Origin: Edwardsiella tarda ATCC 15947 = NBRC 105688
Lineage (GTDB): Bacteria; Pseudomonadota; Gammaproteobacteria; Enterobacterales; Enterobacteriaceae
Direction: 5' to 3'
Assembly (NCBI RefSeq): GCF_003113495.2
Contig: NZ_CP084506.1
Location: forward strand, 3,348,001 to 3,412,000
Length of the DNA stretch: 64,000 nt
Below, one piece after another: positions 11,465-31,168 of the stretch (position 1 is its first letter; each line of letters starts with the position of its first letter). The notes below the pieces were generated by a model. It was not told the DNA's origin, searched no databases, and saw only the letters and a list, made by a program, of their open reading frames with translations. Both the position numbers and the translations under genes were made by a program.

Positions 11465-11584
11465 ATGCCTGGCAGTTCCCTACTCTCGCATGGGGAGACC
11501 CCACACTACCATCGGCGCTACGGCGTTTCACTTCTGAGTTCGGCATGGGGTCAGGTGGGACCACCGCGCTATCGCCGCCAGGCA
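11465..11584 (-). rRNA. rrf: 5S ribosomal RNA (operon 1)
   Basis: This is a 120-nt minus-strand gene whose ends TGCCTGGCGGC and CTGCCAGGCAT pair as the 5S helix I. The internal ACCCCATGCCGAACTCAG and GTAGTGTGGGGTCTCCCC match enterobacterial 5S rRNA. It lies 88 bp after the 23S gene. Confidence 0.97.
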
Positions 11585-11672
11585 AATTCTGTTTTACCAA
11601 CCGCCATTCAGGCCATCGGTTCCAATCTTGAACAAGCTAAATTCGTCTCTCTAAAAACACCTTCGGTGTTGT

Positions 11673-14580
<2,908 letters not shown>

Positions 14581-14770
14581 TCACAACCCGAAGGTGTTTC
14601 ACTTCGTGCTGCAAGCATTTGAGAGACTCTCGAATCACTTGTTAAAAGCAATTCGATTGTTTTCGAATTTTCAGCTTGTTCCAGATTGTTAAAGAGCAAA
14701 ATATTGCAAACATGACTCGTAAGTCCGTTTTGCAATATTGTTGGCACCGTCTTTCACCCGATACCGCAAA
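14581..14770 (-). other. 16S-23S spacer, 3' portion with boxA
   Basis: This is the transcribed spacer between tRNA-Glu and 23S. It contains a boxA element TGCTCTTTAACAA (minus strand, 14686-14698) of the rRNA antitermination system, followed by the 23S processing stem sequence. It is nearly identical to the same region of the second operon up to about 14700, where the operons diverge toward their different tRNAs. Confidence 0.75.
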
Positions 14771-14846
14771 TGGCGTCCCCTAGGGGATTCGAACCCCTGT
14801 TACCGCCGTGAAAGGGCGGTGTCCTAGGCCTCTAGACGAAGGGGAC
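14771..14846 (-). tRNA. gltV: tRNA-Glu (anticodon TTC)
   Basis: This is a 76-nt tRNA with encoded CCA in the 16S-23S spacer. The acceptor stem GTCCCCT / AGGGGAC, the anticodon loop CTTTCAC and the T loop GTTCGAATC are seen. A tRNA-Glu spacer next to purH is the arrangement of E. coli rrnE. Confidence 0.97.
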
Positions 14847-14929
14847 ACTGGGTCGACTTCGCAGACGCTTTGCTCGAACATCTATCAGACAATCTGTGTG
14901 AGCACTACACAATATTTCGTATCTTCAGG

Positions 14930-16473
<1,544 letters not shown>

Positions 16474-16613
16474 AAAGCTTGATGCTCAAAGAAATTAAAC
16501 TGTTTATTCGTAATGAATTAACTGCTGTCACTCTTCAAGACTTTAAATATTTTGGCATTCCGAGGAATGCTTAATACGAATCTTGCGAGTGCCCACACAG
16601 ATTGTCTGATAAT

Positions 16614-16626
16614 TTGTTAAAGAGCA
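16614..16626 (-). promoter_or_regulatory. rRNA leader boxA antiterminator (operon 1)
   Basis: TGCTCTTTAACAA on the minus strand, upstream of 16S, matches the rrn leader boxA that recruits NusB/NusE and SuhB to resist termination. The same element occurs in the second operon leader at 49948-49959. Confidence 0.85.
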
Positions 16627-16665
16627 ATGACTTAGGAGCTTTGCTTCACTAAGTCGAGGCAGCGT

Positions 16666-16802
16666 ATGTTACGCTTTCCTCGGTGAGTGTCAACGATTAA
16701 TTTCTCGTTTTTCACTTCACTCTCCCCGGCTCATCTTGTGATGTTGTTCACAAGTGCCGTGTCGATGGAGGCGCATTATAGGGCCCAATTCGCAGCGTGC
16801 AA
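16666..16802 (-). promoter_or_regulatory. rRNA operon 1 promoters P1 and P2
   Basis: P1: -35 TTGCAC (16797-16802), 16-bp spacer, -10 TATAAT (16775-16780), followed by the GC-rich discriminator GCGCCTCC typical of stringently controlled rRNA promoters. P2: -35 TTGACA (16688-16693), 16-bp spacer, -10 TAACAT (16666-16671). AT-rich sequence upstream of P1 could act as an UP element. Confidence 0.85.
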
Positions 16803-16870
16803 CCGCTATTTTACGACAAAAGTATCGTTTGACGCATTACACAGCAATTGAACTGCTTATACCTGATTAC

Positions 16871-16895
16871 ACACAGAGTTATCCACAAACTCTGT
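16871..16895. repeat. perfect 9-bp inverted repeat holding a DnaA box
   Basis: CACAGAGTT and AACTCTGTG flank ATCCACA. The left arm and centre together contain TTATCCACA (16879-16887), a perfect consensus DnaA box. The element lies between rRNA P1 (minus) and the purH promoter (plus). Function is unknown. Confidence 0.6.
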
Positions 16896-16919
16896 GGCGG
16901 CAAAAATTTGACGAGCTTT

Positions 16920-16957
16920 ACGCAAACGTTTTCGTTAGAATCATCGCGCGCTATAAT
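16920..16957 (+). promoter_or_regulatory. purHD promoter with PurR operator
   Basis: ACGCAAACGTTTTCGT at 16920-16935 is a near-consensus PurR box. It covers the -35 position of a promoter whose -10 TATAAT is at 16952-16957. PurR with hypoxanthine or guanine represses purHD in E. coli by the same arrangement. Confidence 0.88.
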
Positions 16958-17034
16958 TCCGCTTCATTCGCAACGACGCCTAATAGGTATATAAATAGGG
17001 TTACTGCGATCCATTGCCGAAGGATATAACCACC

Positions 17035-18624
17035 ATGCAACACAGTCGTCCTGTTCGCCGCGCACTACTGAGTGTCTCCGATAAAACTGGTATCGTTGAG
17101 TTCGCCCGTGCGTTACACCAACGCGGCATCGAGCTGCTCTCAACGGGCGGCACCGCCCGTCTATTATCAGAGGCTGGCCTGCCCGTCATTGAAGTCTCCG
17201 ATTATACCGGTTTCCCAGAGATGATGGATGGACGCGTTAAAACCCTCCATCCCAAGATTCATGGTGGGATCCTGGGTCGCCGTGACCGTGACAGCGATAT
17301 CATGCAGCAGCATGAGATCAAACCCATCGATATGGTGGTGGTTAACCTCTATCCCTTTGCCCAGACCGTTGCCCGTCCCGACTGTACTCTGGAAGCAGCG
17401 GTAGAAAATATTGATATCGGCGGACCGACCATGGTGCGCTCGGCCGCGAAAAACCATAATGACGTCGCCATCATAGTTAATAACCACGACTTCGATCGGG
17501 TCATTGCCGAAATGGATGCTAACCATGGCTCGTTAAGTCAGGCGACACGCTTCGATCTGGCGATCAAAGCCTTTGAGCATACCGCCGCCTACGACAGCAT
17601 GATTGCCAACTATTTCGGCACGCTGGTCGCCCCTTACCATGGCGACACCAGTAATCCCAGCGGACGCTTCCCTCGCACCCTGAATCTGAATCTGGTGAAA
17701 AAGCAGGATATGCGTTATGGCGAAAATGGCCACCAGCAGGCCGCCTTCTATGTCGAAGAGCCGGTACGTGAGGCCAGCATCGCCACCGCGCAGCAGTTGC
17801 AGGGCAAGGCGCTCTCCTATAACAACATCGCCGATACCGATGCCGCGCTGGAGTGTGTTAAAAGTTTTGCCGAGCCAGCCTGTGTCATCGTGAAACATGC
17901 CAACCCCTGTGGCGTCGCTATCGCTAGTGATCTACTCCAGGCCTATGAGCGCGCCTACCAGACTGACCCGACCTCCGCCTTTGGCGGTATCATCGCCTTC
18001 AACCGTCCTCTGGATGCCAAGACGGCGCAAGCCATCATCGCCCGCCAATTCGTCGAGGTGATCATCGCCCCTCGTATCAGCGATGAAGCCTTGGATGTGC
18101 TCAGCGCCAAGCAGAACGTTCGTGTGCTCGCCTGCAGTGAATGGGGTGAGGCCTGTCCGGGACTCGACTTCAAACGCGTCAACGGTGGGCTGCTGGTTCA
18201 AGAGCGCGATCTGGGGATGGTCGGCGCTGACGATCTACACGTGGTCACCACACGCCAGCCCAGCGAGCAGGAGCTGCGCGATGCCTTATTCTGCTGGAAA
18301 GTCGCCAAGTTTGTTAAGTCCAACGCCATCGTCTATGCACGAGATAACATGACCGTTGGCATCGGTGCCGGGCAGATGAGTCGCGTCTACTCCGCCAAAA
18401 TTGCCGGGATTAAGGCCGCCGATGAGGGTTTACCCGTCGCCGGCTCAGTCATGGCCTCCGATGCCTTCTTCCCCTTCCGCGACGGCATCGATGCCGCGGC
18501 GGCTGTTGGCATCACCTGTGTGATCCAACCGGGAGGCTCGATTCGTGATGACGAGGTTATCGCCGCCGCCAACGAGCACGGCATCGCCATGATTTTCACC
18601 GGCATGCGCCACTTCCGCCACTAA
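17035..18624 (+). CDS. purH: bifunctional AICAR formyltransferase / IMP cyclohydrolase
   Basis: PurH performs the last two steps of IMP synthesis: formyl transfer from 10-formyl-THF to AICAR, then ring closure. The start is the ATG at 17035 ([17 protein letters not shown]), giving 529 residues exactly as in E. coli; a TTG seven codons upstream is not needed. The N-terminal MGS-like cyclohydrolase shows STGGTARLL and [13 protein letters not shown]. The C-terminal transformylase shows KHANPCGVA and [15 protein letters not shown]. It heads the purHD operon behind a PurR box and is divergent from an rRNA operon, as at E. coli rrnE. Confidence 0.97.
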   Translation: MQHSRPVRRALLSVSDKTGIVEFARALHQRGIELLSTGGTARLLSEAGLPVIEVSDYTGFPEMMDGRVKTLHPKIHGGILGRRDRDSDIMQQHEIKPIDMVVVNLYPFAQTVARPDCTLEAAVENIDIGGPTMVRSAAKNHNDVAIIVNNHDFDRVIAEMDANHGSLSQATRFDLAIKAFEHTAAYDSMIANYFGTLVAPYHGDTSNPSGRFPRTLNLNLVKKQDMRYGENGHQQAAFYVEEPVREASIATAQQLQGKALSYNNIADTDAALECVKSFAEPACVIVKHANPCGVAIASDLLQAYERAYQTDPTSAFGGIIAFNRPLDAKTAQAIIARQFVEVIIAPRISDEALDVLSAKQNVRVLACSEWGEACPGLDFKRVNGGLLVQERDLGMVGADDLHVVTTRQPSEQELRDALFCWKVAKFVKSNAIVYARDNMTVGIGAGQMSRVYSAKIAGIKAADEGLPVAGSVMASDAFFPFRDGIDAAAAVGITCVIQPGGSIRDDEVIAAANEHGIAMIFTGMRHFRH

Positions 18625-18668
18625 GATCAATGCTGCGGGGCTCCCCCCGCAGCGCAAAGGTGACCGTT

Positions 18669-19952
18669 ATGAATATCCTGATTATCGGCAACGGCGGGCG
18701 AGAGCATGCCCTGGCCTGGAAAGCCGCACAGTCTCCGCTGGCCGAGCGCGTATTTGTCGCGCCCGGTAACGCCGGCACGGCACAAGAGCCGGCCTTGGAG
18801 AATATCGCCATCGCCGCAACCGATATTCCGGCGCTGGTCGACTTCGCCCGCCGCCAACAGATCGATCTGACCATCGTAGGACCCGAGGCTCCCCTGGTAC
18901 TCGGTGTCGTCGACGCCTTCCGCGCCGCAGGCCTGACCATCTTCGGCCCGAGCCAAAGTGCGGCACGGCTGGAAGGGTCTAAAGCCTTTAGCAAAGACTT
19001 CCTCGCGCGCCACCATATTCCTACCGCAGCCTACCGTAACTTCACCGAAGTCGAGCCCGCGTTAGCCTATGTCCGTGAGCAGGGGGCCCCGATTGTGATC
19101 AAGGCCGACGGTCTGGCCGCCGGGAAAGGGGTGATCGTTGCCATGACGTTGGAGGAGGCCGAGGCGGCTATCCACGATATGCTCGCGGGCAATGCCTTTG
19201 GCGACGCCGGGCATCGCATCGTTATCGAAGAGTTCCTGACCGGCGAAGAAGCCAGCTTCATCGTGATGGTCGACGGCGAACACGTGCTGCCGATGGCCAC
19301 CAGCCAGGATCATAAGCGAGTTGGCGATGGTGACAGCGGCCCCAATACCGGCGGTATGGGTGCCTATTCCCCAGCGCCCGTGGTCAGCGAAGCGGTGCAT
19401 CAGCGCGTGATGGAGCAGGTAATTTGGCCGACGGTACGCGGTATGGCCGAGGAGGGTTCTCCCTATACGGGTTTCCTCTATGCCGGGCTGATGATCTCGG
19501 CTGACGGCGAGCCGAAGGTCATTGAGTTTAATTGCCGCTTCGGTGACCCAGAGACCCAGCCGATCATGATGCGTATGCAATCGGATCTGGTGGCACTCTG
19601 CCTGGCCGGTGCCCAGGGGACACTCGATCAGCAGACCTCCGCCTGGGACCCACGAGCGGCGTTAGGCGTCGTACTGGCCGCGGCGGGCTACCCGGGGGAC
19701 TACCGCCAGGGCGATATCATTCACGGTTTGACACACGGTACGGCAGACGCCAAGGTATTCCATGCCGGGACGCGATTGAATCCCCTCGGCGAAGTCGAGA
19801 CCTGCGGTGGACGCGTATTATGTGCGACAGCCTTAGGCGATGATATCGCTCAAGCCCAGCGCAATGCCTATCAGCTGGTCGACACCCTCTCCTGGCCGGG
19901 AGGCTTCTGCCGTCGTGACATCGGCTACCGCGCGCTACAACGTCCACGCTAA
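18669..19952 (+). CDS. purD: phosphoribosylamine-glycine ligase (GARS)
   Basis: PurD joins glycine to phosphoribosylamine using ATP, step two of purine synthesis. The protein is 427 residues (E. coli 429). AAAGGTGA lies before the chosen ATG (MNILIIGNGGREHA); an upstream frame start at 18630 would add 13 residues between the genes and is rejected. ATP-grasp features are seen: IKADGLAAGKGV (about 142-153), PNTGGMGAYSPAP, and the metal-binding EFNCRFGDPETQ. It lies 44 bp after purH in the same operon and is followed by a strong terminator. E. coli has zraSR/zraP next; here yjaH is directly convergent. Confidence 0.97.
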   Translation: MNILIIGNGGREHALAWKAAQSPLAERVFVAPGNAGTAQEPALENIAIAATDIPALVDFARRQQIDLTIVGPEAPLVLGVVDAFRAAGLTIFGPSQSAARLEGSKAFSKDFLARHHIPTAAYRNFTEVEPALAYVREQGAPIVIKADGLAAGKGVIVAMTLEEAEAAIHDMLAGNAFGDAGHRIVIEEFLTGEEASFIVMVDGEHVLPMATSQDHKRVGDGDSGPNTGGMGAYSPAPVVSEAVHQRVMEQVIWPTVRGMAEEGSPYTGFLYAGLMISADGEPKVIEFNCRFGDPETQPIMMRMQSDLVALCLAGAQGTLDQQTSAWDPRAALGVVLAAAGYPGDYRQGDIIHGLTHGTADAKVFHAGTRLNPLGEVETCGGRVLCATALGDDIAQAQRNAYQLVDTLSWPGGFCRRDIGYRALQRPR

Positions 19953-19975
19953 CGTGCCTCGACCCCGTCACGATT

Positions 19976-20000
19976 AAGCCGGCCTTGTGCCGGCTTTTTT
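19976..20000 (+). terminator. purHD terminator
   Basis: AAGCCGGC and GCCGGCTT pair around a CTTGT loop and are followed by a T-run. The T-run overlaps the stop codon of convergent yjaH. Confidence 0.9.
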
Positions 20001-20664
20001 ACAAGGTTTTGGCCGTCGGCTCCCAAACGCAGATATCTTGTTGGGTAATCTGCAACAACTGAGCGCCCGCCGGTGCAGACAACCAGGCAACCCATAGCGC
20101 GCCATGGCTATTCGCCTCGCGCCGCGCCAATTGCGCCGCCTGCCAACCGGCTAACGGCAATGGCGCGACTTGGCCATCGCAACGGGTAAAGATCCCATCC
20201 TGCCAGCGCCCCTGAACCAGGCTGACCCCACCCGCGATCAGCGTGGCCGCCAAATCGCGTGTATGACGCGCTTGATATTGCGCCTTGGCGATCTCATCGG
20301 CGCTCGGCATCTCACGCGTCTCACCCTGCAAGCGCTGCATATAACTCAACGTCCCCTGCATATCGAAACGTAACTGCAGCACGTCGCCCTCATCGTCCCC
20401 GCTCTGCTGTAAGATCTGATACAAGTGCCCGTCACGGTAACGATAGTGATCGATGAGAGTCTGCCCCTGACCCAGCGGGCTAAACACACGCATCATAGCC
20501 AGAGGTTGCTGCGCGCGCCCTTCGAGGCGCCAAATGCGTACGATGCCGCCATCCGCGATATATCCTGTCGCGGCAAAGGGGGGAGAGGAAGGGGGAGACT
20601 GGCAGCCTGCCAACAGCACGATGCCAGCCACTAGCCAGCGGCGTATAGACAAAAGGGGCACCAT
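19999..20664 (-). CDS. yjaH: YjaH-like lipoprotein, DUF1481
   Basis: This is a DUF1481 protein of unknown function, 221 residues from the ATG at 20664. That start gives MVPLLSIRRWLVAGIVLLAGC, a short lipoprotein signal peptide with lipobox LLAGC and lipidated Cys21, so it is likely anchored in the cell envelope. The upstream ATG (20697) would bury the signal sequence and is rejected. Family-like stretches are IADGGIVRIWRLEG near the N-terminus, LVQGRWQDGIFTRCDGQ and QDICVWEP near the end; the two late Cys residues may pair. It follows hupA by 40 bp on the same strand, as in E. coli, so co-transcription is likely. What it does is not known. Confidence 0.82.
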   Translation of the reverse strand: MVPLLSIRRWLVAGIVLLAGCQSPPSSPPFAATGYIADGGIVRIWRLEGRAQQPLAMMRVFSPLGQGQTLIDHYRYRDGHLYQILQQSGDDEGDVLQLRFDMQGTLSYMQRLQGETREMPSADEIAKAQYQARHTRDLAATLIAGGVSLVQGRWQDGIFTRCDGQVAPLPLAGWQAAQLARREANSHGALWVAWLSAPAGAQLLQITQQDICVWEPTAKTL

Positions 20665-20704
20665 CGCCCCCTCAACTACACAACTTACTGTGGCCACGCG
20701 TTAC

Positions 20705-20977
20705 TTATTTAACCGCGTCTTTCAATGCCTTGCCAGAAACGAACGCCGGGACGTTAGCGGCGGCAATTTTGATCTCTTTGCCAGTCTGCGGGTTGCGGCC
20801 AGTGCGCTCGTTACGATGATTCACTTTAAAAGTACCGAAACCAACCAATTGTACGGCATCGCCTGCCTTCAGAGACTCAGTAATAGCAGCCAGGGTAGAC
20901 TCCAGAGCGGCTTTAGCCTGGGTCTTGGACAGATCGGCCTTGTCTGCGATTACATCAATCAGCTGAGTCTTATTCAT
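20705..20977 (-). CDS. hupA: nucleoid protein HU, alpha subunit
   Basis: HU is a small DNA-bending nucleoid protein, acting as an alpha-alpha or alpha-beta dimer with HupB. It is 90 residues, nearly identical to E. coli HU-alpha from [14 protein letters not shown] to GKALKDAVK. The DNA-binding arm [11 protein letters not shown] with the intercalating proline is intact. AAGGATAA precedes the ATG. The gene lies between yjaG and yjaH on the same strand. Confidence 0.98.
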   Translation of the reverse strand: MNKTQLIDVIADKADLSKTQAKAALESTLAAITESLKAGDAVQLVGFGTFKVNHRNERTGRNPQTGKEIKIAAANVPAFVSGKALKDAVK

Positions 20978-21166
20978 AAGTTATCCTTACAGTGTGTTTA
21001 TCGTTTGCAAAGCATCGAGTGCGACGGATATGCCGATTGACAGCACTCTCCTGCATACACGCACCGATAGCCACTTCTTTTACGCCCCCCAAATGTAGAA
21101 CAAGCGAGGGGCGAATGTGAAGCCTTAGAGGGCGACAAATCAGGTGTTAAATCACGTTTTGCCGTC

Positions 21167-21757
21167 TTATTGCGCTAATTCGATACCGATGTTGCTCACA
21201 CCCGCCTCACGCAGGTCGGCACGCAGCCCTTTTATCAATTCGAGGTCACGCTCTTCGGCCTCGTTCAGCAGGCGAAAAATCTCCCACTGAATGTCCAACT
21301 CTTCCTGGATCGCCGGTAACGCTTTCAACTCATCGTCGCTCATCTCACGACCGGCCTGGGTCATTTCTAACATGCCAACGGTATGCAACGAGGTCTCACT
21401 CACGGCAATAGCATGCGCCAACATGTCGCCGCCCAATTGAGAATGCAATATCTCGCTCAACGCGACACAGGCGTCGATCGCTGGGTAGACACCGTACATG
21501 TCATAGTCATCGGCATTGGGGATCACCGCCTCCAACTTCTCCAACTGACTGTCGAAGTTGATCTTGGCATCCTTCACCGTCAACACTTCCCAGACCAGAT
21601 CCAGGATACGGCGATACACCGCTGCGTCGGCAAACTCGCTTTGCCGGCAAAAGGCCTGGTAGTTGGGGAACATCCGCTCGCTGAGGCAAGCCATAAAGGT
21701 GAGCTGTTGCCAACTCTCCAACTTCTCCAGACGTTTATGAATGGGATTACGCAGCAT
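21167..21757 (-). CDS. yjaG: YjaG family protein, DUF416
   Basis: This is a 196-residue DUF416 protein, same length as E. coli YjaG and collinear throughout (MLRNPIHKRLEKLESW to RADLREAGVSNIGI). It is predicted to be soluble and mostly helical, with no signal peptide. No biochemical function is established for the family. Its position between nfi and hupA is conserved across enterics. The gap to nfi (about 100 bp) leaves room for its own promoter. Confidence 0.9.
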   Translation of the reverse strand: MLRNPIHKRLEKLESWQQLTFMACLSERMFPNYQAFCRQSEFADAAVYRRILDLVWEVLTVKDAKINFDSQLEKLEAVIPNADDYDMYGVYPAIDACVALSEILHSQLGGDMLAHAIAVSETSLHTVGMLEMTQAGREMSDDELKALPAIQEELDIQWEIFRLLNEAEERDLELIKGLRADLREAGVSNIGIELAQ

Positions 21758-21856
21758 GCTGAAGTCTCTCTCGATTATCTGCGGCGCAGTCTAACTGAAT
21801 TACGGGAAAAACCCTACGATTGCGCCAGATTATAAGAATGTTCACTCCTCCCCCGG

Positions 21857-22540
21857 TTACTCTTGCCCTTGGGAAGGAGACTGAGTGGCCTGCCAGCGCA
21901 AAAAGGCGGGGCGCCGAGAGGCGATCGCATCGGCCCAGCGGGTCGGTTCCGGTAGTCGGTAGCCACGTAAACAACGTTGTACCCAGGCTAAGGCGCTATC
22001 ACGGCTGACGCGATGGCCACTTGAGATAAATAGCGGGTTACAACGCGCCTTGCTACGCAGCACCCAACCGATCGGCTCGGCTCCATCCATCAGCGGAGTC
22101 GTCGCCCCCGGCGCGGCATCCAAGTCGGCGAATTGACCATACAGCCGGCGCTTCGCCACGCCGATGGTTGGTACATCCGCCAATAGGCCAAAATGGCTGG
22201 CAATCCCTAGCCGACGGGGATGCGCGATACCGTGTCCATCGACCATCACCAACTGTGGCCGCTGGCGTAGTTGCGCCCAGGCCTGCAACAGGGCGGGATA
22301 CTCGCGAAACGAGAGAAAACCGGGGATATACGGCATCCGCGTGGCAATACGCGCCACCTGGTACTCCACCAGCGTCAACGAAGGATAGTGCAACACGGCG
22401 ATCGCCGCCCGCGTGACCGCCCCCTCCTGCTCGAAGCCCACGTCGGCTCCGGCGATCAGCGACGGCGTATCCCAACGATCCGCCAGCTCAACCTGTACCG
22501 CCTTAGCCCGTTGCTCATCACGTAACGCCTGCATATCCAT
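21857..22540 (-). CDS. nfi: endonuclease V (deoxyinosine 3'-endonuclease)
   Basis: Endonuclease V nicks DNA one base 3' of deoxyinosine and other deaminated bases. I chose the ATG at 22540 ([10 protein letters not shown]), aligned with E. coli MDLASLRAQQ, giving 227 residues (E. coli 223); it lies 16 bp after the hemE stop. The longer frame to 22627 would overlap hemE. Catalytic landmarks are intact: GADVGFEQ with the metal-binding Asp, [17 protein letters not shown], the wedge region, [13 protein letters not shown], and [12 protein letters not shown]. It is cotranscribed with hemE, probably with coupled translation. Confidence 0.95.
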   Translation of the reverse strand: MDMQALRDEQRAKAVQVELADRWDTPSLIAGADVGFEQEGAVTRAAIAVLHYPSLTLVEYQVARIATRMPYIPGFLSFREYPALLQAWAQLRQRPQLVMVDGHGIAHPRRLGIASHFGLLADVPTIGVAKRRLYGQFADLDAAPGATTPLMDGAEPIGWVLRSKARCNPLFISSGHRVSRDSALAWVQRCLRGYRLPEPTRWADAIASRRPAFLRWQATQSPSQGQE

Positions 22541-22556
22541 GGTGTCTGGTGTCCCG

Positions 22557-23621
22557 TTAACGGTGATACGGCTGGGAGAGACGATGAACCGCCTCAACAA
22601 AGATGCCGGCCTGCTCGGGCGGCACATCCTGATGGATACCGTGTCCTAAGTTAAAGACGTGTCCCTCCCCCTGGCCGAAACCCGCCAGGATGTCGGCGAC
22701 TTCCTGCTCGATGCGCGCCGCTGGCGCATACAGCATGGAGGGGTCCATATTGCCTTGCAGTGCAACCCGATCACCGACTCGACGACGCGCATCGGCGATG
22801 TCGCAGGTCCAATCCAAACCGAGGGCATCGCACCCCGTCTCTGCCATCGCCTCCAGCCATTGCCCGCCGCCCTTGGTAAACAACGTCACCGGCACCCGGC
22901 GCCCCTCATTTTCACGCTGCAGGCCATCGACGATCTGATGCATATACTGTAGAGAGAACTCGCGGTAGTCGCGCCCAGTCAGCACACCCCCCCAGGTATC
23001 AAAGATCATCACCGCCTGCGCCCCGGCACGGATCTGGGCGTTAAGGTACAGGATGACGCTCTGCGCCAACTTATCCAGTAGGTGATGTAGGGCCGCCGGA
23101 TCGGCATACATCATCTTCTTAATCTTGGTGAAGGCCTTACTACTACCGCCCTCGACCATATAGGTCGCTAACGTCCAGGGGCTACCGGAGAAACCGATCA
23201 ACGGCACGGCACCCTGCAGGTTACGCCGGATGGTGCGCACCGCTGCCATCACATAACCCAGCTCCTGTTCCGGATCGGGAATAGGCAGCCGATCGATGTC
23301 GGCGCGGCAGGTAATCGGCCGCGTAAAGCGTGGCCCTTCGCCCGCCTCGAAGTAGAGTCCCAAGCCCATGGCATCCGGCACCGTGAGAATATCCGAAAAC
23401 AGGATCGCCGCATCCAGAGGGAAACGACGCAACGGCTGTAAGGTGACTTCACAGGCCAGTTCGGCATTCTTACACAGGGCGATGAAGTCACCGGCCTGGG
23501 CACGCGTGGCATTGTACTCCGGCAGATAACGCCCAGCCTGGCGCATCATCCATACCGGGGTCATGTCGACCGGCTGGCGCAACAGCGCACGCAGATAGCG
23601 ATCGTTCTTCAGTTCGGACAT
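22557..23621 (-). CDS. hemE: uroporphyrinogen decarboxylase
   Basis: HemE removes four acetate carboxyls from uroporphyrinogen III to make coproporphyrinogen III in haem synthesis. The protein is 354 residues (E. coli 354). Family signatures are [15 protein letters not shown] near the N-terminus, [17 protein letters not shown] in the middle and the C-terminal [21 protein letters not shown] lies before the ATG. It is 47 bp downstream of nudC and 16 bp upstream of nfi on the same strand, the E. coli order. Confidence 0.97.
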   Translation of the reverse strand: MSELKNDRYLRALLRQPVDMTPVWMMRQAGRYLPEYNATRAQAGDFIALCKNAELACEVTLQPLRRFPLDAAILFSDILTVPDAMGLGLYFEAGEGPRFTRPITCRADIDRLPIPDPEQELGYVMAAVRTIRRNLQGAVPLIGFSGSPWTLATYMVEGGSSKAFTKIKKMMYADPAALHHLLDKLAQSVILYLNAQIRAGAQAVMIFDTWGGVLTGRDYREFSLQYMHQIVDGLQRENEGRRVPVTLFTKGGGQWLEAMAETGCDALGLDWTCDIADARRRVGDRVALQGNMDPSMLYAPAARIEQEVADILAGFGQGEGHVFNLGHGIHQDVPPEQAGIFVEAVHRLSQPYHR

Positions 23622-23668
23622 CCTTCGGCTCCTATTATTATTTTATGGCATTGTAGCATGTGGGTGAC

Positions 23669-24448
23669 TCATTCATGCTGCGCCCGGCACAGCGCAACGG
23701 TGTCCTCGATCAGACGTCGCGCCACCGTACCGGCCGGGGGTAACTGGGGCAGACGATCGTAACGATACCACCCCGCCTCCTGTAGCTCTTTGGGGTCGTG
23801 GCGTAGCTCGCCCGCGGCATAATCGGCCAAGAAGGCCATCATCAGAGAGTGGGGAAAAGGCCACGGCTGCGAGGCGACGTAACGCAGATTCCTAATCTGT
23901 AAATTGCTCTCCTCCATGATCTCACGCGCGGCGGCCTGCTCCAGCGTCTCCCCCACCTCGACAAAGCCCGCCAGGACGGTATAGATACCATTACGGTGGC
24001 GATTATGCCGAGCCAGCAGGATATGATCGTCCCGACGAATGGCGACGATGATACAGGGAGCAATCTGTGGGTAATAGCGTTGTTGGCAGTGAGCGCACAG
24101 ACAGGCCCATTCATGCTGACTCGCCTGCATCGGCTGGCCGCAGTAACCGCAGAACCGATGGGACTGGAAAAACTCCGCCAACTGTACGCCGCGACCGGCT
24201 AATTGAAATAAACCGCGATCGGCGTCGATCAGCTGGCGTACCGTGGTCATCTCTCCATTGCGCTGCTGCCGCACCAGCCATACCGCCATCCCCTGCCACT
24301 CACCAATACGGTAGGCCATCTGCCCGACCAACCCCCAGCGTGCCGCGCTACCACAAGGTAGCTCACCCTGCGGCAACCAGATACGCCCCTGATCGCTGAC
24401 CACCCACCAGCCGTTATCGGCTTCACCTATTTGCTGTACGACTGCCAC
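23669..24448 (-). CDS. nudC: NADH pyrophosphatase / NAD-RNA decapping enzyme
   Basis: NudC hydrolyses NAD(H) and removes NAD caps from RNA 5' ends. I prefer the GTG at 24448: AAGGAG lies eight bases upstream (24457-24462) and the protein is then 259 residues (E. coli 257), whereas the ATG at 24502 adds 18 residues with no family match. The four-Cys zinc site is seen as CGYCG and CLCAHC. The Nudix box follows, starting [16 protein letters not shown] and ending IMEESN, then the NudC-specific SQPWPFPHS that reads the nicotinamide. Upstream, rsd (expected in E. coli) is absent. Confidence 0.93.
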   Translation of the reverse strand: MAVVQQIGEADNGWWVVSDQGRIWLPQGELPCGSAARWGLVGQMAYRIGEWQGMAVWLVRQQRNGEMTTVRQLIDADRGLFQLAGRGVQLAEFFQSHRFCGYCGQPMQASQHEWACLCAHCQQRYYPQIAPCIIVAIRRDDHILLARHNRHRNGIYTVLAGFVEVGETLEQAAAREIMEESNLQIRNLRYVASQPWPFPHSLMMAFLADYAAGELRHDPKELQEAGWYRYDRLPQLPPAGTVARRLIEDTVALCRAQHE

Positions 24449-24542
24449 CGCCTCGACTCCTTCACTCCACTCGTGCCTGCGTTCGCTCCGCCTACGCGCC
24501 ACCCTGCGAACAAACCATGATTAAACACATTATTAACAATAC

Positions 24543-24571
24543 TTGCAGTTTTCTCACGCCCTCCTTACACT
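24543..24571 (+). promoter_or_regulatory. candidate thiC promoter
   Basis: TTGCAG (24543-24548) and TACACT (24566-24571) are separated by 17 bp, placing the start of transcription just upstream of the riboswitch. Confidence 0.6.
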
Positions 24572-24607
24572 GCCCGCACGCGAGGGTTACCACCCTCGCC
24601 GCACCAT

Positions 24608-24711
24608 CTTGTCGGAGTGCCTAGTTGATACCGGGTATCACAGGCTGAGACCGTTAATTCGGGATCCGCGGAACCTGATTGGGTTAATACCCACGAAGGG
24701 AACAAGAGTAA
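24608..24711 (+). ncRNA. TPP riboswitch (THI element) of thiC
   Basis: The conserved THI-box runs from CTTGTCGGAGTGCC through CTGAGACCGTT, GGGATCCGCGGAACCTGAT and ACGAAGGGAACAAG. The ends CTTGT and ACAAG form P1. Compared with E. coli thiC, the P3 side carries an extra hairpin TGATAC-CGG-GTATCA (24628-24642), a known variable position of this class. With TPP bound, the thiC ribosome-binding site is expected to be sequestered. Confidence 0.95.
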
Positions 24712-26751
<2,040 letters not shown>

Positions 26752-26820
26752 ACGGCGCTAGACCGCGGCGTCCAGAGTGATGAAGCAACCGCTCACCCGA
26801 TGCGCCGCACGCCAGACGAA

Positions 26821-26848
26821 AAAAAACCGCTCCAAAGAGCGGTTTTTT
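26821..26848. terminator. bidirectional terminator between thiC and rpoC
   Basis: AAAAAACCGCTC pairs with GAGCGGTTTTTT around a CAAA loop. The A-run/T-run symmetry allows it to serve both convergent transcripts. Confidence 0.92.
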
Positions 26849-26868
26849 CATACGGTCAAGCGAATGAC

Positions 26869-31089
<4,221 letters not shown>

Positions 31090-31168
31090 GGATTAGCTCC
31101 CGTCGGAGTGAGAACTCTTAAGGCGCCCGCCGTAACGGGCGCCCTGTGATCGGTACGGATTCGAGTGC

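Noticed and set aside
20534..21040. 168-codon plus-strand frame over hupA
   Set aside because: It is antisense to hupA and the start of yjaH, both well supported.
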